Assembly (NCBI GenBank): GCA_035758575.1 | Contig: DASTXH010000046.1 | Coordinates: 1-18,166 of the forward strand | Length of the DNA: 18,166 bases | Direction: 5' to 3' | DNA from: JANWHZ01 sp035758575 | GTDB taxonomy: Bacteria; Patescibacteriota; Saccharimonadia; Saccharimonadales; UBA4665 | Part shown: piece by piece, positions 1 to 7,010 of the stretch | Numbering within the stretch: the first letter of the stretch is position 1 | How the letters are laid out: every line of letters begins with the position of its first letter | The notes under the pieces: model-generated | Databases searched by the model: none | Told to the model about the DNA's origin: nothing | The model's input: only the letters and a program-made list of their open reading frames with translations | Made by a program: the position numbers and the translations under genes

Positions 1-49
1 GCTTCGTGGAATAGTTGCCCGCCCCTTTGGATAAGATGACAATATTCAT
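1..49 (-). CDS. rimK: RimK-like ATP-grasp ligase, N-terminal fragment cut by window edge
   Basis: Only 16 codons are visible. They start at an ATG (49-47) that overlaps the stop of the upstream fusion gene in an ATGA arrangement. The peptide MNIVILSKGAGNYSTK matches the characteristic beginning of RimK-family proteins (a short beta strand, then ILS, then a YS segment, as in E. coli RimK). RimK adds glutamate residues to the C-terminus of ribosomal protein S6, using an ATP-grasp fold. The 4-bp overlap implies translational coupling to the retropepsin/ATP-grasp gene, which fits the known pairing of these families. The rest of the gene lies outside the window, so the assignment rests on the N-terminus plus context. 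Confidence 0.7.
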   Translation of the reverse strand, partial: MNIVILSKGAGNYSTK

Positions 50-1374
50 AACTTCCTTTCGCCTAACTTCTTTAGCTCGCGTCCTATGTAGTCGGCAAAT
101 GCACGCTGCTTTTCTGGAACGAAGGAGCCCGTAGCTATCTGGGGGCCGTCATTCACCTCCAAACAATACCACAATTTCGATATTTTATCCTGTATCATAT
201 CCACCCCCGCTATACCGCGGCCCATGATCTGGGCAGCTTTCAAGCTGGCCGAACGCGCAATAAGCGGCAGTTCGCTGTCCTCAACCAGCCGAACTGTGGC
301 GCTCCGGAGGGTATTAAGGTGCGTCTCGGTGGTACGTACCCGGTGGAGAACCATGCCAACACGCCGCCCCATCACCAGCACTCGATAGTCGCCGTCATTA
401 GGAATATATTTTTGAGCAATGGCATACCCGCCTTTTTCAAGCATTTCCGCACAGGCGCTACGGAATGTCGGCTCATCAGTAATAAGATAGTTATTTCGGC
501 TTCGGTTGGCATTGATGTCTTTGAATACGAACGGCACGCCAAGCTTTTCGGCGAACAGCGCATAAGACCCGGCCAGATGTGCAGGCATTACGAAAACAGA
601 ATCGGGGACGGCGATCCCACCCGCCGTCAGCAATGCATACTGATACAGCTTGCTGCTCTGCGGCACCTGCAACGCGGCTTCATCTACTACCGCCACGTCA
701 TGACACTGTGCATACTGCGCCAAAGCTGCCGTAATATCACGGGCGACCGAAGTCTTAAAATGCACCATATCGAACGATGCTATGTCTTCGCCAGTAGTGC
801 GAAGGCGGGCGCTTGCCCGGGCACTATCAAAAAACCACTGGATATCGTCATAAGTAACATGGGTTACGCTCAGCGAACCTTTGGCTTCACGCTCTACCGC
901 AGCGATGAAGTCACGCACGCTTGGCGAAATCTTCGCACTGACCATCAAGAATCGGCCGGGCTGACGCACACGCTTTGTGGCCACATCCACCATAAACTTT
1001 CCCTGGATGGTACGCCGGCCTATCAGGATGGGAAATCTGTTGTTTGCACGATCCGCCAGGGTAAAACGACCGCGGATCAGCTTGCCGCCCAGGCGAATCT
1101 GCAGATGTACCTTGTAGCGACATTCAGCGTGACCAAAAGAGTTCTTTACCGTAGCAACATCATACCTACGCGTAGACTGCACAGCACCCGTAAAAAACGG
1201 TGAGGCTTTGCCAAAGAGGATAAACGACAATACGCCCCGTTCCTCACGGATATCGCTGGCCCATATAGCCGAACTGTCCGCGCCGGTATCTATTTTGGCG
1301 GGCACACGAACCAAGCCGGCCTCCGGAAAGTCGACGAACTCATTGGATCCGATTATGGGCTTCTGTGTGGGCAT
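46..1374 (-). CDS. Fusion protein: RimB/RimK-associated retropepsin-like domain + ATP-grasp ligase domain
   Basis: The protein has 442 residues. Residues about 1-145 match the retropepsin-like family once called ATP-dependent zinc protease (PF05618, RimB-like). The active-site motif is IDTGADSSA, with Asp29 the presumed catalytic residue, and ILIGRR (116-121) is the second conserved strand. Residues about 200-440 are ATP-grasp: VFKD with Lys285, QKYIP (321-325), DYR (329-331), GVD (390-392) and LEVND (405-409), whose Glu406 and Asn408 are typical magnesium ligands. The usual glycine-rich loop after the lysine is replaced by an Asn/Arg-rich segment (288-296). The start ATG has GGAG 12 nt upstream. 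The next gene is rimK-like and overlaps by 4 bp. By analogy the pair adds and trims amino acids on a ribosomal or other target. The domain calls are solid; the substrate is unknown. Confidence 0.8.
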   Translation of the reverse strand: MPTQKPIIGSNEFVDFPEAGLVRVPAKIDTGADSSAIWASDIREERGVLSFILFGKASPFFTGAVQSTRRYDVATVKNSFGHAECRYKVHLQIRLGGKLIRGRFTLADRANNRFPILIGRRTIQGKFMVDVATKRVRQPGRFLMVSAKISPSVRDFIAAVEREAKGSLSVTHVTYDDIQWFFDSARASARLRTTGEDIASFDMVHFKTSVARDITAALAQYAQCHDVAVVDEAALQVPQSSKLYQYALLTAGGIAVPDSVFVMPAHLAGSYALFAEKLGVPFVFKDINANRSRNNYLITDEPTFRSACAEMLEKGGYAIAQKYIPNDGDYRVLVMGRRVGMVLHRVRTTETHLNTLRSATVRLVEDSELPLIARSASLKAAQIMGRGIAGVDMIQDKISKLWYCLEVNDGPQIATGSFVPEKQRAFADYIGRELKKLGERKL

Positions 1375-1400
1375 GTCGTATTACAGCTCCGGTACTTTGT

Positions 1401-1406
1401 ATTATA
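1401..1406 (-). promoter_or_regulatory. Candidate -10 box for the retropepsin/ATP-grasp–rimK operon
   Basis: The minus strand reads TATAAT here, 26 bp before the ATG at 1374, leaving room for a short leader that carries a GGAG SD (1390-1387). I see no convincing -35 hexamer at 16-18 bp. Confidence 0.35.
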
Positions 1407-1424
1407 CAGACATTAAATAATACC

Positions 1425-1437
1425 ATACTTTTAGTAT
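1425..1437. repeat. Small inverted repeat between divergent genes
   Basis: ATACT and AGTAT arms flank a TTT loop in the 147-bp gap between the two divergent genes. It may be an operator, or chance in AT-rich DNA. Nothing else in the gap is clearly recognisable apart from the -10 box listed separately and an AAGGA SD at 1513-1517 for the plus-strand gene. Confidence 0.25.
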
Positions 1438-1521
1438 TTTAGCAACATAAGCAAAATAACCTATTTCAATTTTTACCTCATCATGCTACCGTAAGTCGGC
1501 AAAAAAACATAAAAGGAATGT

Positions 1522-2271
1522 ATGTCACAGGAACATGTACCTGGCGGCTTTAAGAATGGCGCCCACTCGTCCGGCCACGACCGTATCGCTACCGCCTACG
1601 ACCGCCTTTCGTTTGCGCAAAATATCGGACCCATTGTGGCGCTCCAAGAAAATGATCTGGTAATGTGCGCCGCAGATTTCGACGGTCTCCATCCACTTAA
1701 CCAAGTAACGCGTGGATATACACTCGGCGATATAGGGCTGGCGACAATGCTTGATATTCTGGAAGGAGATCTGCCAGGCCTCATAGAAAAAGCAAAAATA
1801 GGGAGTACCCGGCAACACCTCGGAGCGTACCGCTTGGGCACTGATGAAGTTATCGCCGTAGCCACTGGACAGTTTGGTTTACATAATGGATCGCTCGCAA
1901 CCCTAACGGCGCTGGTAAACCACACGTTTCATAAGACGTTTCAAGAAAGGGTTGGCATTTATAGGGAGCACTACCGGCTACAACACCCCAATATGAATCA
2001 TTCGGAGCGGCAGCTCTACGAAGCAAGCGACCTCGCGCACATCTACCGCAGAGCCGGACGCATTGGCGTCTCCATGGGGCTTGCGTTCTCACGGCCAGGC
2101 AAGACTACGGAGGATATCCGTCAAGAGGCGATGCAGGCAATGCTGCTTGCAAAAACTGAACGGACGAAGGCCTATAATAAAGCCCATTACAATGCACTGG
2201 CGCGGGCTGCATTACGAGGCGCCGGAATGATCATCGAAAAAATTACCGGCGAGTCCGTGGAGCGCTTATAG
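1522..2271 (+). CDS. Stand-alone divergent GGDEF-domain protein (putative diguanylate cyclase or nucleotide-binding derivative)
   Basis: The 249-residue protein has no membrane segment and only about 35 residues before a GGDEF-like fold. ADFDGLHPLN (51-60) aligns with the metal-binding DxD strand and FKxxN. GYTLGD (65-70) aligns with GHxxGD. YRLGTDEV (103-110) aligns with RxGGDEF, so the signature is GTDEV with Asp108 and Glu109 kept. GVSMGLAFS (182-190) and AMLLAK (206-211) match the C-terminal conserved part. The inhibitory-site RxxD is RQHL (97-100), so the I-site looks broken. The stretch between GTDEV and GVSMG is longer than usual. AAGGA lies 4 nt before the ATG. The gene is divergent from the RimK-type operon and its stop is 1 bp from the dnaJ stop. 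Activity cannot be decided from sequence: key residues are mostly present, but one signature glycine is Thr. Confidence 0.72.
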   Translation: MSQEHVPGGFKNGAHSSGHDRIATAYDRLSFAQNIGPIVALQENDLVMCAADFDGLHPLNQVTRGYTLGDIGLATMLDILEGDLPGLIEKAKIGSTRQHLGAYRLGTDEVIAVATGQFGLHNGSLATLTALVNHTFHKTFQERVGIYREHYRLQHPNMNHSERQLYEASDLAHIYRRAGRIGVSMGLAFSRPGKTTEDIRQEAMQAMLLAKTERTKAYNKAHYNALARAALRGAGMIIEKITGESVERL

Positions 2272-2272
2272 C

Positions 2273-3376
2273 CTAGCTCCAGAACTTGTGCTTGCCGGGC
2301 TTTTCTTCGGCAAACTCACGCAACAACTCCTGCTGGCGCTTCGAAAGGTTTGTAGGAACATCAACAATGATCGTCACGATGTGTGCACCGCGTGTAGTAC
2401 TGCGCAGATGCGGAATACCATGCCCAGATAGCTTGAAGTCTGAGCCAGACTGTGTACCGGCCGGCACCTTCATAGCGACTGGTCCGTCAACCGTTTCTAC
2501 GGTAATGGTCGCCCCCAGGGAAGCATCTACCATACTGACATGCTCTTCGCTAAGAATCAGGTCGCCTTCGCGGGTAAACTTCTTGTGCGGCTTGACGCGC
2601 ACATGCACGTACAAATCGCCTTTCGGCCCGTTAGCAATGGCTTCGCCGTGCTCGCGCAGCCGTATGGTTGCGCCGTCATCGATGCCGGCAGGGATTTTTA
2701 GCGTCAGCTGCTGTTTTTTGCTTTGCGTGCCCTTACCACGGCAAACCGTACAAAGCATTTCAGGAATCTTGCCCATGCCGTGGCAGCGAGGGCACACCGC
2801 TGCCTGCTGGATATTGCCAAAGATGGTACGCGTCATGGTAACAACTTGGCCAGTACCGCCACACTGATCACATTTCTTCATGTCATGGCCCGGCTCAACG
2901 GTAGTACCCTTACAGTGCTCGCATGCATCGTCGATATTCAGTGATACGTTTACTTCCGTGCCAAAAACTGCCTGTTCAAAAGTAATTTCTACGGCCGTCT
3001 CGACGTCGCGACCGCGGCGCATACGCTGTTGTTGCTGAGCGCCCCCGCCGAAGAAGCTACCAAAAATGTCTCCTAAACCTAAATCACCAAAATCGAAGTG
3101 CATTTCCTGGCCGCCACCGTACCCACCATATCCGTTGCAGCCGCTCGAACCGCCGCCGCTGCCACCCACACCCGCATGGCCAAACTGGTCGTAGCGCTTG
3201 CGCTTGTCGGTGTCTTTTAGTACCTCGTAGGCTTCATTCAGCTCTTTGAATTTCTCTTCATCACCGCCGCGGTCAGGGTGGTGCTCTATGGCCAACCGGC
3301 GGTACGCTTTCTTTATCTCATCCGCGCTTGCCGACTTCCCGACACCCAAAATCTCGTAATAATCACGTTTGGTCAT
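2273..3376 (-). CDS. dnaJ: Chaperone protein DnaJ (Hsp40)
   Basis: The protein has 367 residues, normal for a type I DnaJ. The J domain (about 1-70) carries HPD at 33-35, the motif that stimulates DnaK ATPase. A Gly-rich G/F region follows (about 75-115), then four CxxCxGxG zinc repeats (starting CEHC, CDQC, CPRC, CTVC), then the C-terminal substrate-binding beta domains. It delivers unfolded clients to DnaK in the cytoplasm. It is the last gene of the dnaK–GNAT–dnaJ operon; its ATG lies inside the 3' end of the GNAT gene (14-bp overlap), so translational coupling is likely. Heat-shock control comes from the CIRCE operator in front of dnaK. No hairpin terminator is visible before the convergent GGDEF gene, 1 bp away. 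Confidence 0.97.
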   Translation of the reverse strand: MTKRDYYEILGVGKSASADEIKKAYRRLAIEHHPDRGGDEEKFKELNEAYEVLKDTDKRKRYDQFGHAGVGGSGGGSSGCNGYGGYGGGQEMHFDFGDLGLGDIFGSFFGGGAQQQQRMRRGRDVETAVEITFEQAVFGTEVNVSLNIDDACEHCKGTTVEPGHDMKKCDQCGGTGQVVTMTRTIFGNIQQAAVCPRCHGMGKIPEMLCTVCRGKGTQSKKQQLTLKIPAGIDDGATIRLREHGEAIANGPKGDLYVHVRVKPHKKFTREGDLILSEEHVSMVDASLGATITVETVDGPVAMKVPAGTQSGSDFKLSGHGIPHLRSTTRGAHIVTIIVDVPTNLSKRQQELLREFAEEKPGKHKFWS

Positions 3377-3845
3377 GGTTCTTTATCTCTTTCTCCATTT
3401 CGGCGCAGCGTACCTCACCATATGCTCCAGGGCAAATCTCGATTCCATCAGTCTTAGTATAACCGTGATGTTCGTAGAACTCGACTGTTCCTTCTAATGG
3501 CACAGCGGCTAAAGCGAAGCTGGTTGCTCCCAGGGAAATGGCTTCGAACTCTGCTCGTTCGTACGTAATACTACCGATTCCCTGCCGCTGATATTTCGCA
3601 ACCATCCGGCCCACAAGCCACTGCCCCATCTTCTTGCCCGGTAAAACCCGTACAGCACCCACAAGCTCATCACCATTAAATGTCAGGATATGGCGTGCCT
3701 CCGGGTCCTGATCCCGCTCGGTAGGAGCCGGCCAGCCTGTCCAGCCAAAATGACTGTCCAGCCCCTCCCAGCGCAATTTATGTATGACCGACCAATCAAC
3801 GATCTCATCTGGTCGCCGAACTTCCGTACGCAGCGCCTCTGCCAC
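3363..3845 (-). CDS. GNAT family N-acetyltransferase within the dnaK–dnaJ operon
   Basis: A 160-residue single-domain GNAT. The acetyl-CoA-binding motif A is visible as VGRMVAKYQRQGIG (78-91) followed by a helix, with the QRQGIG pyrophosphate loop. The late motif VEFYEHHGYTKT is the usual beta6-beta7 end of the fold. The N-terminal segment with RWEGLD and a His before the first sheet resembles small GNATs of the ElaA/YjcF type. The start is GTG, 6 bp after the dnaK stop, because no ATG exists early in the frame; a GAAGAAGG segment inside the end of dnaK can serve as its SD. The end overlaps dnaJ by 14 bp. The acceptor substrate is unknown. Its place between dnaK and dnaJ suggests co-expression under heat shock, perhaps a protein-modifying role, but that is inference. 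Confidence 0.8.
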   Translation of the reverse strand: MAEALRTEVRRPDEIVDWSVIHKLRWEGLDSHFGWTGWPAPTERDQDPEARHILTFNGDELVGAVRVLPGKKMGQWLVGRMVAKYQRQGIGSITYERAEFEAISLGATSFALAAVPLEGTVEFYEHHGYTKTDGIEICPGAYGEVRCAEMEKEIKNHDQT

Positions 3846-3851
3846 GGGGAT

Positions 3852-5768
3852 TTAGGCCTTCTTCTCGTTCTCGCCCTTGTCGTCGACTACTTCGCCCTCT
3901 ACGGGGCCGTCACTGTCGCCCCCTTGGCTCTTGCTGCCTGCTTCTTGATTCTCTTTTGACGCACTCTCGTACATCTTGGCGCCGATAGGCATGATCTTAT
4001 TGCTCAACGCCTGGGCAGCCTCTTCCAGCTTAGTCTTGTCGGCAGACTCATCCTTGGCAATCTTCTTGGCCTCATCGATTGCCTCATTCAGCGTTTTCGC
4101 ATCTTCGTCGGCCAGCTTATCCTTGTAGTCGGACTTCATCTTATCGGCCTGGTAAATTGCGGAGTCAAGCAAGTTGCGGGCTTCGACCGCTTCTTTCTTC
4201 TTCTTGTCTTCTTCGGCGTGGGCTTCGGCTTCTTTGGCCATCTTTTCCACTTCATCCTTCTTCAGGTTGCCCGAGCCTTGGATAGTGATGCTCTGTTCTT
4301 TGCTGGTACCTTTGTCCTTGGCGGTAACGTTCAGTATGCCATTGGCGTCTATGTTGAAGGTCACTTCAATCTGCGGCACACCGCGCGGCGCCGAAGGAAT
4401 GCCATCCAGGATAAAGCGCCCCAGGCTCTTGTTGCCGTCTACCAGCTCGCGCTCGCCTTGCAGTACATGGATTTCTACCTGCGGCTGGTTGTCGGCTGCC
4501 GTTGAAAACGTCTCGGACTTGGAGGTTGGAATGGTGGTATTGCGCTCAATCAGCTTAGTAAATACACCGCCAAGGGTTTCAATGCCCAAAGACAGCGGGG
4601 TTACGTCCAGCAGCAGCACATCTTTCACATCGCCCTGCAGCACGCCGCCCTGAATAGCAGCGCCTACGGCCACAACTTCATCGGGGTTCACGCCCTTCAT
4701 AGGCTCTTTACCGAAAATCTGCTTCACCTTTTCCTGTACAGCGGGCATACGGGTCATGCCGCCTACCAGCACTACAGCGTCGATGTCGCTGGCGCTCAGG
4801 CCGGCGTCTTTCAGTGCCTTCACGCAAGGATCGGCCGTCTTCTCAATCAGCTCGCCCACCAGGTTTTCCAGGTTGGCGCGGGTCAGCTTGTACTCGAAGT
4901 GCTTGGGACCTTCGGCGTCGGCCGTCAGGAACGGCAGATTGATGTCTACTTCTTGTGCGGTAGACAGCTCAATCTTGGCTTTCTCGGCTTCATCGCGCAG
5001 GCGCTGCATAGCTGCCTTGTCAGATGAGATGTCGATGCCGTGCTCTTTTTTGAACTCAGCTACGAAGTGGTTCACCAGCGTGCGGTCGAAGTCGGCACCG
5101 CCAAGGTGCGTATCGCCGTTGGTGGATTTCACTTCAAAAACGCCGTCGCCCAACTCCAGGATGGATACGTCGAACGTACCGCCACCCAGGTCGTACACGG
5201 CAATCTTTTCCTCGGCCTTCTTTTTATCCAAGCCATAGGCCAAAGCGGCTGCAGTCGGTTCATTGATGATGCGGCGCACTTCCAGTCCGGCAATCTTACC
5301 GGCGTCTTTGGTAGCCTGGCGCTGCGAATCGTCGAAGTAGGCAGGCACGGTAATAACTGCTTCGGTTACCTTGTCACCCAAAAAGCTCTCGGCATCTGCC
5401 TTCAGCTTGGCAAGCACCATGGCGCTGACCTCTTCAGGGCTGTACTCTTTGTCGGCCATCTTGACCTTTACGCCGTTGCCGCTCTTTACAATCTCGTAAC
5501 CCAATAGCTTCAGGTCGCGCTGCACTTCTGGGTCGTCCCACTTGCGGCCGATCAGGCGTTTTACTTCATAGATAGTATTCTTAGAGTTCGTCACCTGCTG
5601 GCGGCGGGCAACCTGGCCTACCAGGCGTTCGCCGTTTTTATTGACAGCCACCACGCTTGGCGTGGTGCGGGCACCTTCTGAATTTGCAATAATTTCCGGC
5701 TTACCCGACTGCATAACGGCCATAGCCGAGTTGGTAGTACCAAGGTCAATGCCAATAATCTTTCCCAT
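3852..5768 (-). CDS. dnaK: Chaperone protein DnaK (Hsp70)
   Basis: The protein has 638 residues, the standard DnaK length. It begins with GIDLGTTNS, the first phosphate loop of the actin-like ATPase. NEPTAAALAYGLD, DLGGGTFDVS and LVGGMTRMP follow in order as the remaining nucleotide-binding signatures. The linker DVLLLDVTPLSLGIET leads into the substrate-binding beta sandwich, then a helical lid and a charged tail. It is an ATP-dependent chaperone working with DnaJ and GrpE; no grpE is in the window. The ATG is preceded by an AAGGGA SD and a leader of about 50 nt starting from a promoter embedded in a CIRCE element. It is the first gene of a three-gene operon. Confidence 0.98.
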   Translation of the reverse strand: MGKIIGIDLGTTNSAMAVMQSGKPEIIANSEGARTTPSVVAVNKNGERLVGQVARRQQVTNSKNTIYEVKRLIGRKWDDPEVQRDLKLLGYEIVKSGNGVKVKMADKEYSPEEVSAMVLAKLKADAESFLGDKVTEAVITVPAYFDDSQRQATKDAGKIAGLEVRRIINEPTAAALAYGLDKKKAEEKIAVYDLGGGTFDVSILELGDGVFEVKSTNGDTHLGGADFDRTLVNHFVAEFKKEHGIDISSDKAAMQRLRDEAEKAKIELSTAQEVDINLPFLTADAEGPKHFEYKLTRANLENLVGELIEKTADPCVKALKDAGLSASDIDAVVLVGGMTRMPAVQEKVKQIFGKEPMKGVNPDEVVAVGAAIQGGVLQGDVKDVLLLDVTPLSLGIETLGGVFTKLIERNTTIPTSKSETFSTAADNQPQVEIHVLQGERELVDGNKSLGRFILDGIPSAPRGVPQIEVTFNIDANGILNVTAKDKGTSKEQSITIQGSGNLKKDEVEKMAKEAEAHAEEDKKKKEAVEARNLLDSAIYQADKMKSDYKDKLADEDAKTLNEAIDEAKKIAKDESADKTKLEEAAQALSNKIMPIGAKMYESASKENQEAGSKSQGGDSDGPVEGEVVDDKGENEKKA

Positions 5769-5804
5769 AATGTATATTCCCTTCTTTTAGCAAATAGCGT
5801 GATA

Positions 5805-5813
5805 GAGTGCTAA
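5805..5813. promoter_or_regulatory. Extra CIRCE half-site downstream of the dnaK -10 box
   Basis: The plus strand reads GAGTGCTAA, an exact copy of one CIRCE arm. It lies 20 bp from the TTAGCACTC arm at 5834-5842, with which it forms a second, wider inverted repeat across the -10 and start-point region. This could widen HrcA repression or allow hairpin formation in the mRNA leader. Confidence 0.6.
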
Positions 5814-5822
5814 AACAATTCT

Positions 5823-5851
5823 AGCATAAAAAATTAGCACTCCAGTGTCAA
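5823..5851 (-). promoter_or_regulatory. dnaK operon promoter
   Basis: On the minus strand TTGACA (5851-5846) is followed after 17 bp by TATGCT (5828-5823), a near-consensus housekeeping promoter. The -35 sits in the CIRCE spacer and one CIRCE arm lies in the promoter spacer, so bound HrcA would block RNA polymerase. Confidence 0.85.
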
Positions 5852-5860
5852 GAGTGCTAA
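5834..5860. promoter_or_regulatory. CIRCE operator (HrcA binding site)
   Basis: TTAGCACTC, nine bases, then GAGTGCTAA: this matches the CIRCE consensus perfectly in both arms and in spacer length. CIRCE is the binding site of the HrcA heat-shock repressor. It predicts an hrcA gene elsewhere in this genome. Confidence 0.96.
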
Positions 5861-5910
5861 GTCGTATCTCATCACATCTTTAGATCACATATCTCAAATA
5901 CAAACCAGCG

Positions 5911-5916
5911 TATACT
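5911..5916 (+). promoter_or_regulatory. -10 box of the beta-solenoid gene, leaderless arrangement
   Basis: TATACT ends 6 nt before the ATG at 5923, so transcription should begin at or next to the start codon. No SD is present and no clear -35 is seen. Confidence 0.55.
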
Positions 5917-5922
5917 TATGAT

Positions 5923-6969
5923 ATGAAAAACACATCCGGCAAACAACGCTCGCACTGGCTACGGGGCAGCCTGCTCGCTTTAGGCGTCTTCTTACTTTGC
6001 ATCACTTTCATAACTGCGCTCCTAAACCTTCTCGACGTACGGGTACGCAAAACCATTGATCAAAATTACACCTACGATATTACGGGCGCGGCTCTACAGC
6101 TGGACGGTATCAGCAACGGCTCCATATCGATTGTACCCGGCGCTACGGGCAAAGTAGCCATAACAGGCACTTTAACAGAAGGCATCCGCAAGGCCCGGCT
6201 CGTAAGCTCCCAGACGGGCGATACGCTGCACATCAGACAGACGGGCTGCAATGGAAATATAAACCTTGGCTGGTTTGGTTCGTGTATTTTTCATCTCACC
6301 ATCGCCGTTCCCACCACCACAGCCATACGAACCGCAAATACAAATGTAAACTTGTCGATCCAAGGAGTAAATGGCAGCCATCACCTGCAAGTAAATGATG
6401 GTAATGTATCACTCAGCGGCATGCATGCGCCCGCGTTATGGATCGGGGCGGACAATGCAAACATTACCTTATCCGACGTCCAATCCGGCAGTACTTTATA
6501 TGCTCAAACTAATAATGGCAAAATTTCTCTCACCAATGTCCATGCGGCATCGTATTCCATTAGGGCAGATAACGCCGACATTACATTGGCTGGAGTCCAG
6601 GCAGACGGCGCGCTCCAGGTCCGCACATCAAACGGCAAAATACACTTCGACCACGTCGCCGCCACAACCCTCACATCAACCGTATCAAACGGGGATACAA
6701 CTGCTGTAGCGCTTCAAGCGTCAGCAATAACCGCTACATCATCCAATGGAAACGTGGCCTTCCAGCTCTCTGCCGCACCGAATGCGTTTGTAGCCCACAA
6801 TGACAATGGCGATGTTACAATTCGCTTGCCGCATACCGCAACCGCATACAAAACCTACGTGCACTCCAATAATGGCGACGCGACTGAAAATATCAAGACA
6901 GACCCAGATAATACACGTAACACCATAACGGCAACCTCAAACAATGGCAATGTTACGGTCTCGTATTAG
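5923..6969 (+). CDS. Membrane-anchored DUF4097-like beta-solenoid (putative adhesin-like) surface protein
   Basis: The 348-residue protein starts with a basic N-terminus and one hydrophobic segment (about 15-37, LLALGVFLLCITFITALL), an uncleaved signal anchor. The rest is Thr/Ser/Asn-rich and built from repeats of roughly 20 residues ending in an Asn-Gly/Asp-Asn turn plus a short strand: NDGNVSLS, ADNANITLS, NNGKISLT, ADNADITLA, SNGKIHFD, SNGNVAFQ, DNGDVTIR, NNGNVTVS. This is the pattern of DUF4097 / putative adhesin beta-helices. It probably sits on the outer face of the membrane. The exact role is unknown; adhesion is a family label, not proof. There is no SD; a TATACT box lies 6 nt before the ATG. 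It is divergent from dnaK, 154 bp between starts, with the CIRCE in between. Confidence 0.75.
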   Translation: MKNTSGKQRSHWLRGSLLALGVFLLCITFITALLNLLDVRVRKTIDQNYTYDITGAALQLDGISNGSISIVPGATGKVAITGTLTEGIRKARLVSSQTGDTLHIRQTGCNGNINLGWFGSCIFHLTIAVPTTTAIRTANTNVNLSIQGVNGSHHLQVNDGNVSLSGMHAPALWIGADNANITLSDVQSGSTLYAQTNNGKISLTNVHAASYSIRADNADITLAGVQADGALQVRTSNGKIHFDHVAATTLTSTVSNGDTTAVALQASAITATSSNGNVAFQLSAAPNAFVAHNDNGDVTIRLPHTATAYKTYVHSNNGDATENIKTDPDNTRNTITATSNNGNVTVSY

Positions 6970-7010
6970 CAACTACTAAGGCGGCTACCGAAACGTATCC
7001 ACGAACAATT

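Noticed and set aside
319..1203. 294-codon plus-strand ORF
   Set aside because: It is the shadow of the retropepsin/ATP-grasp gene on the other strand; its translation has no domain features, while the minus-strand product has clear motifs.
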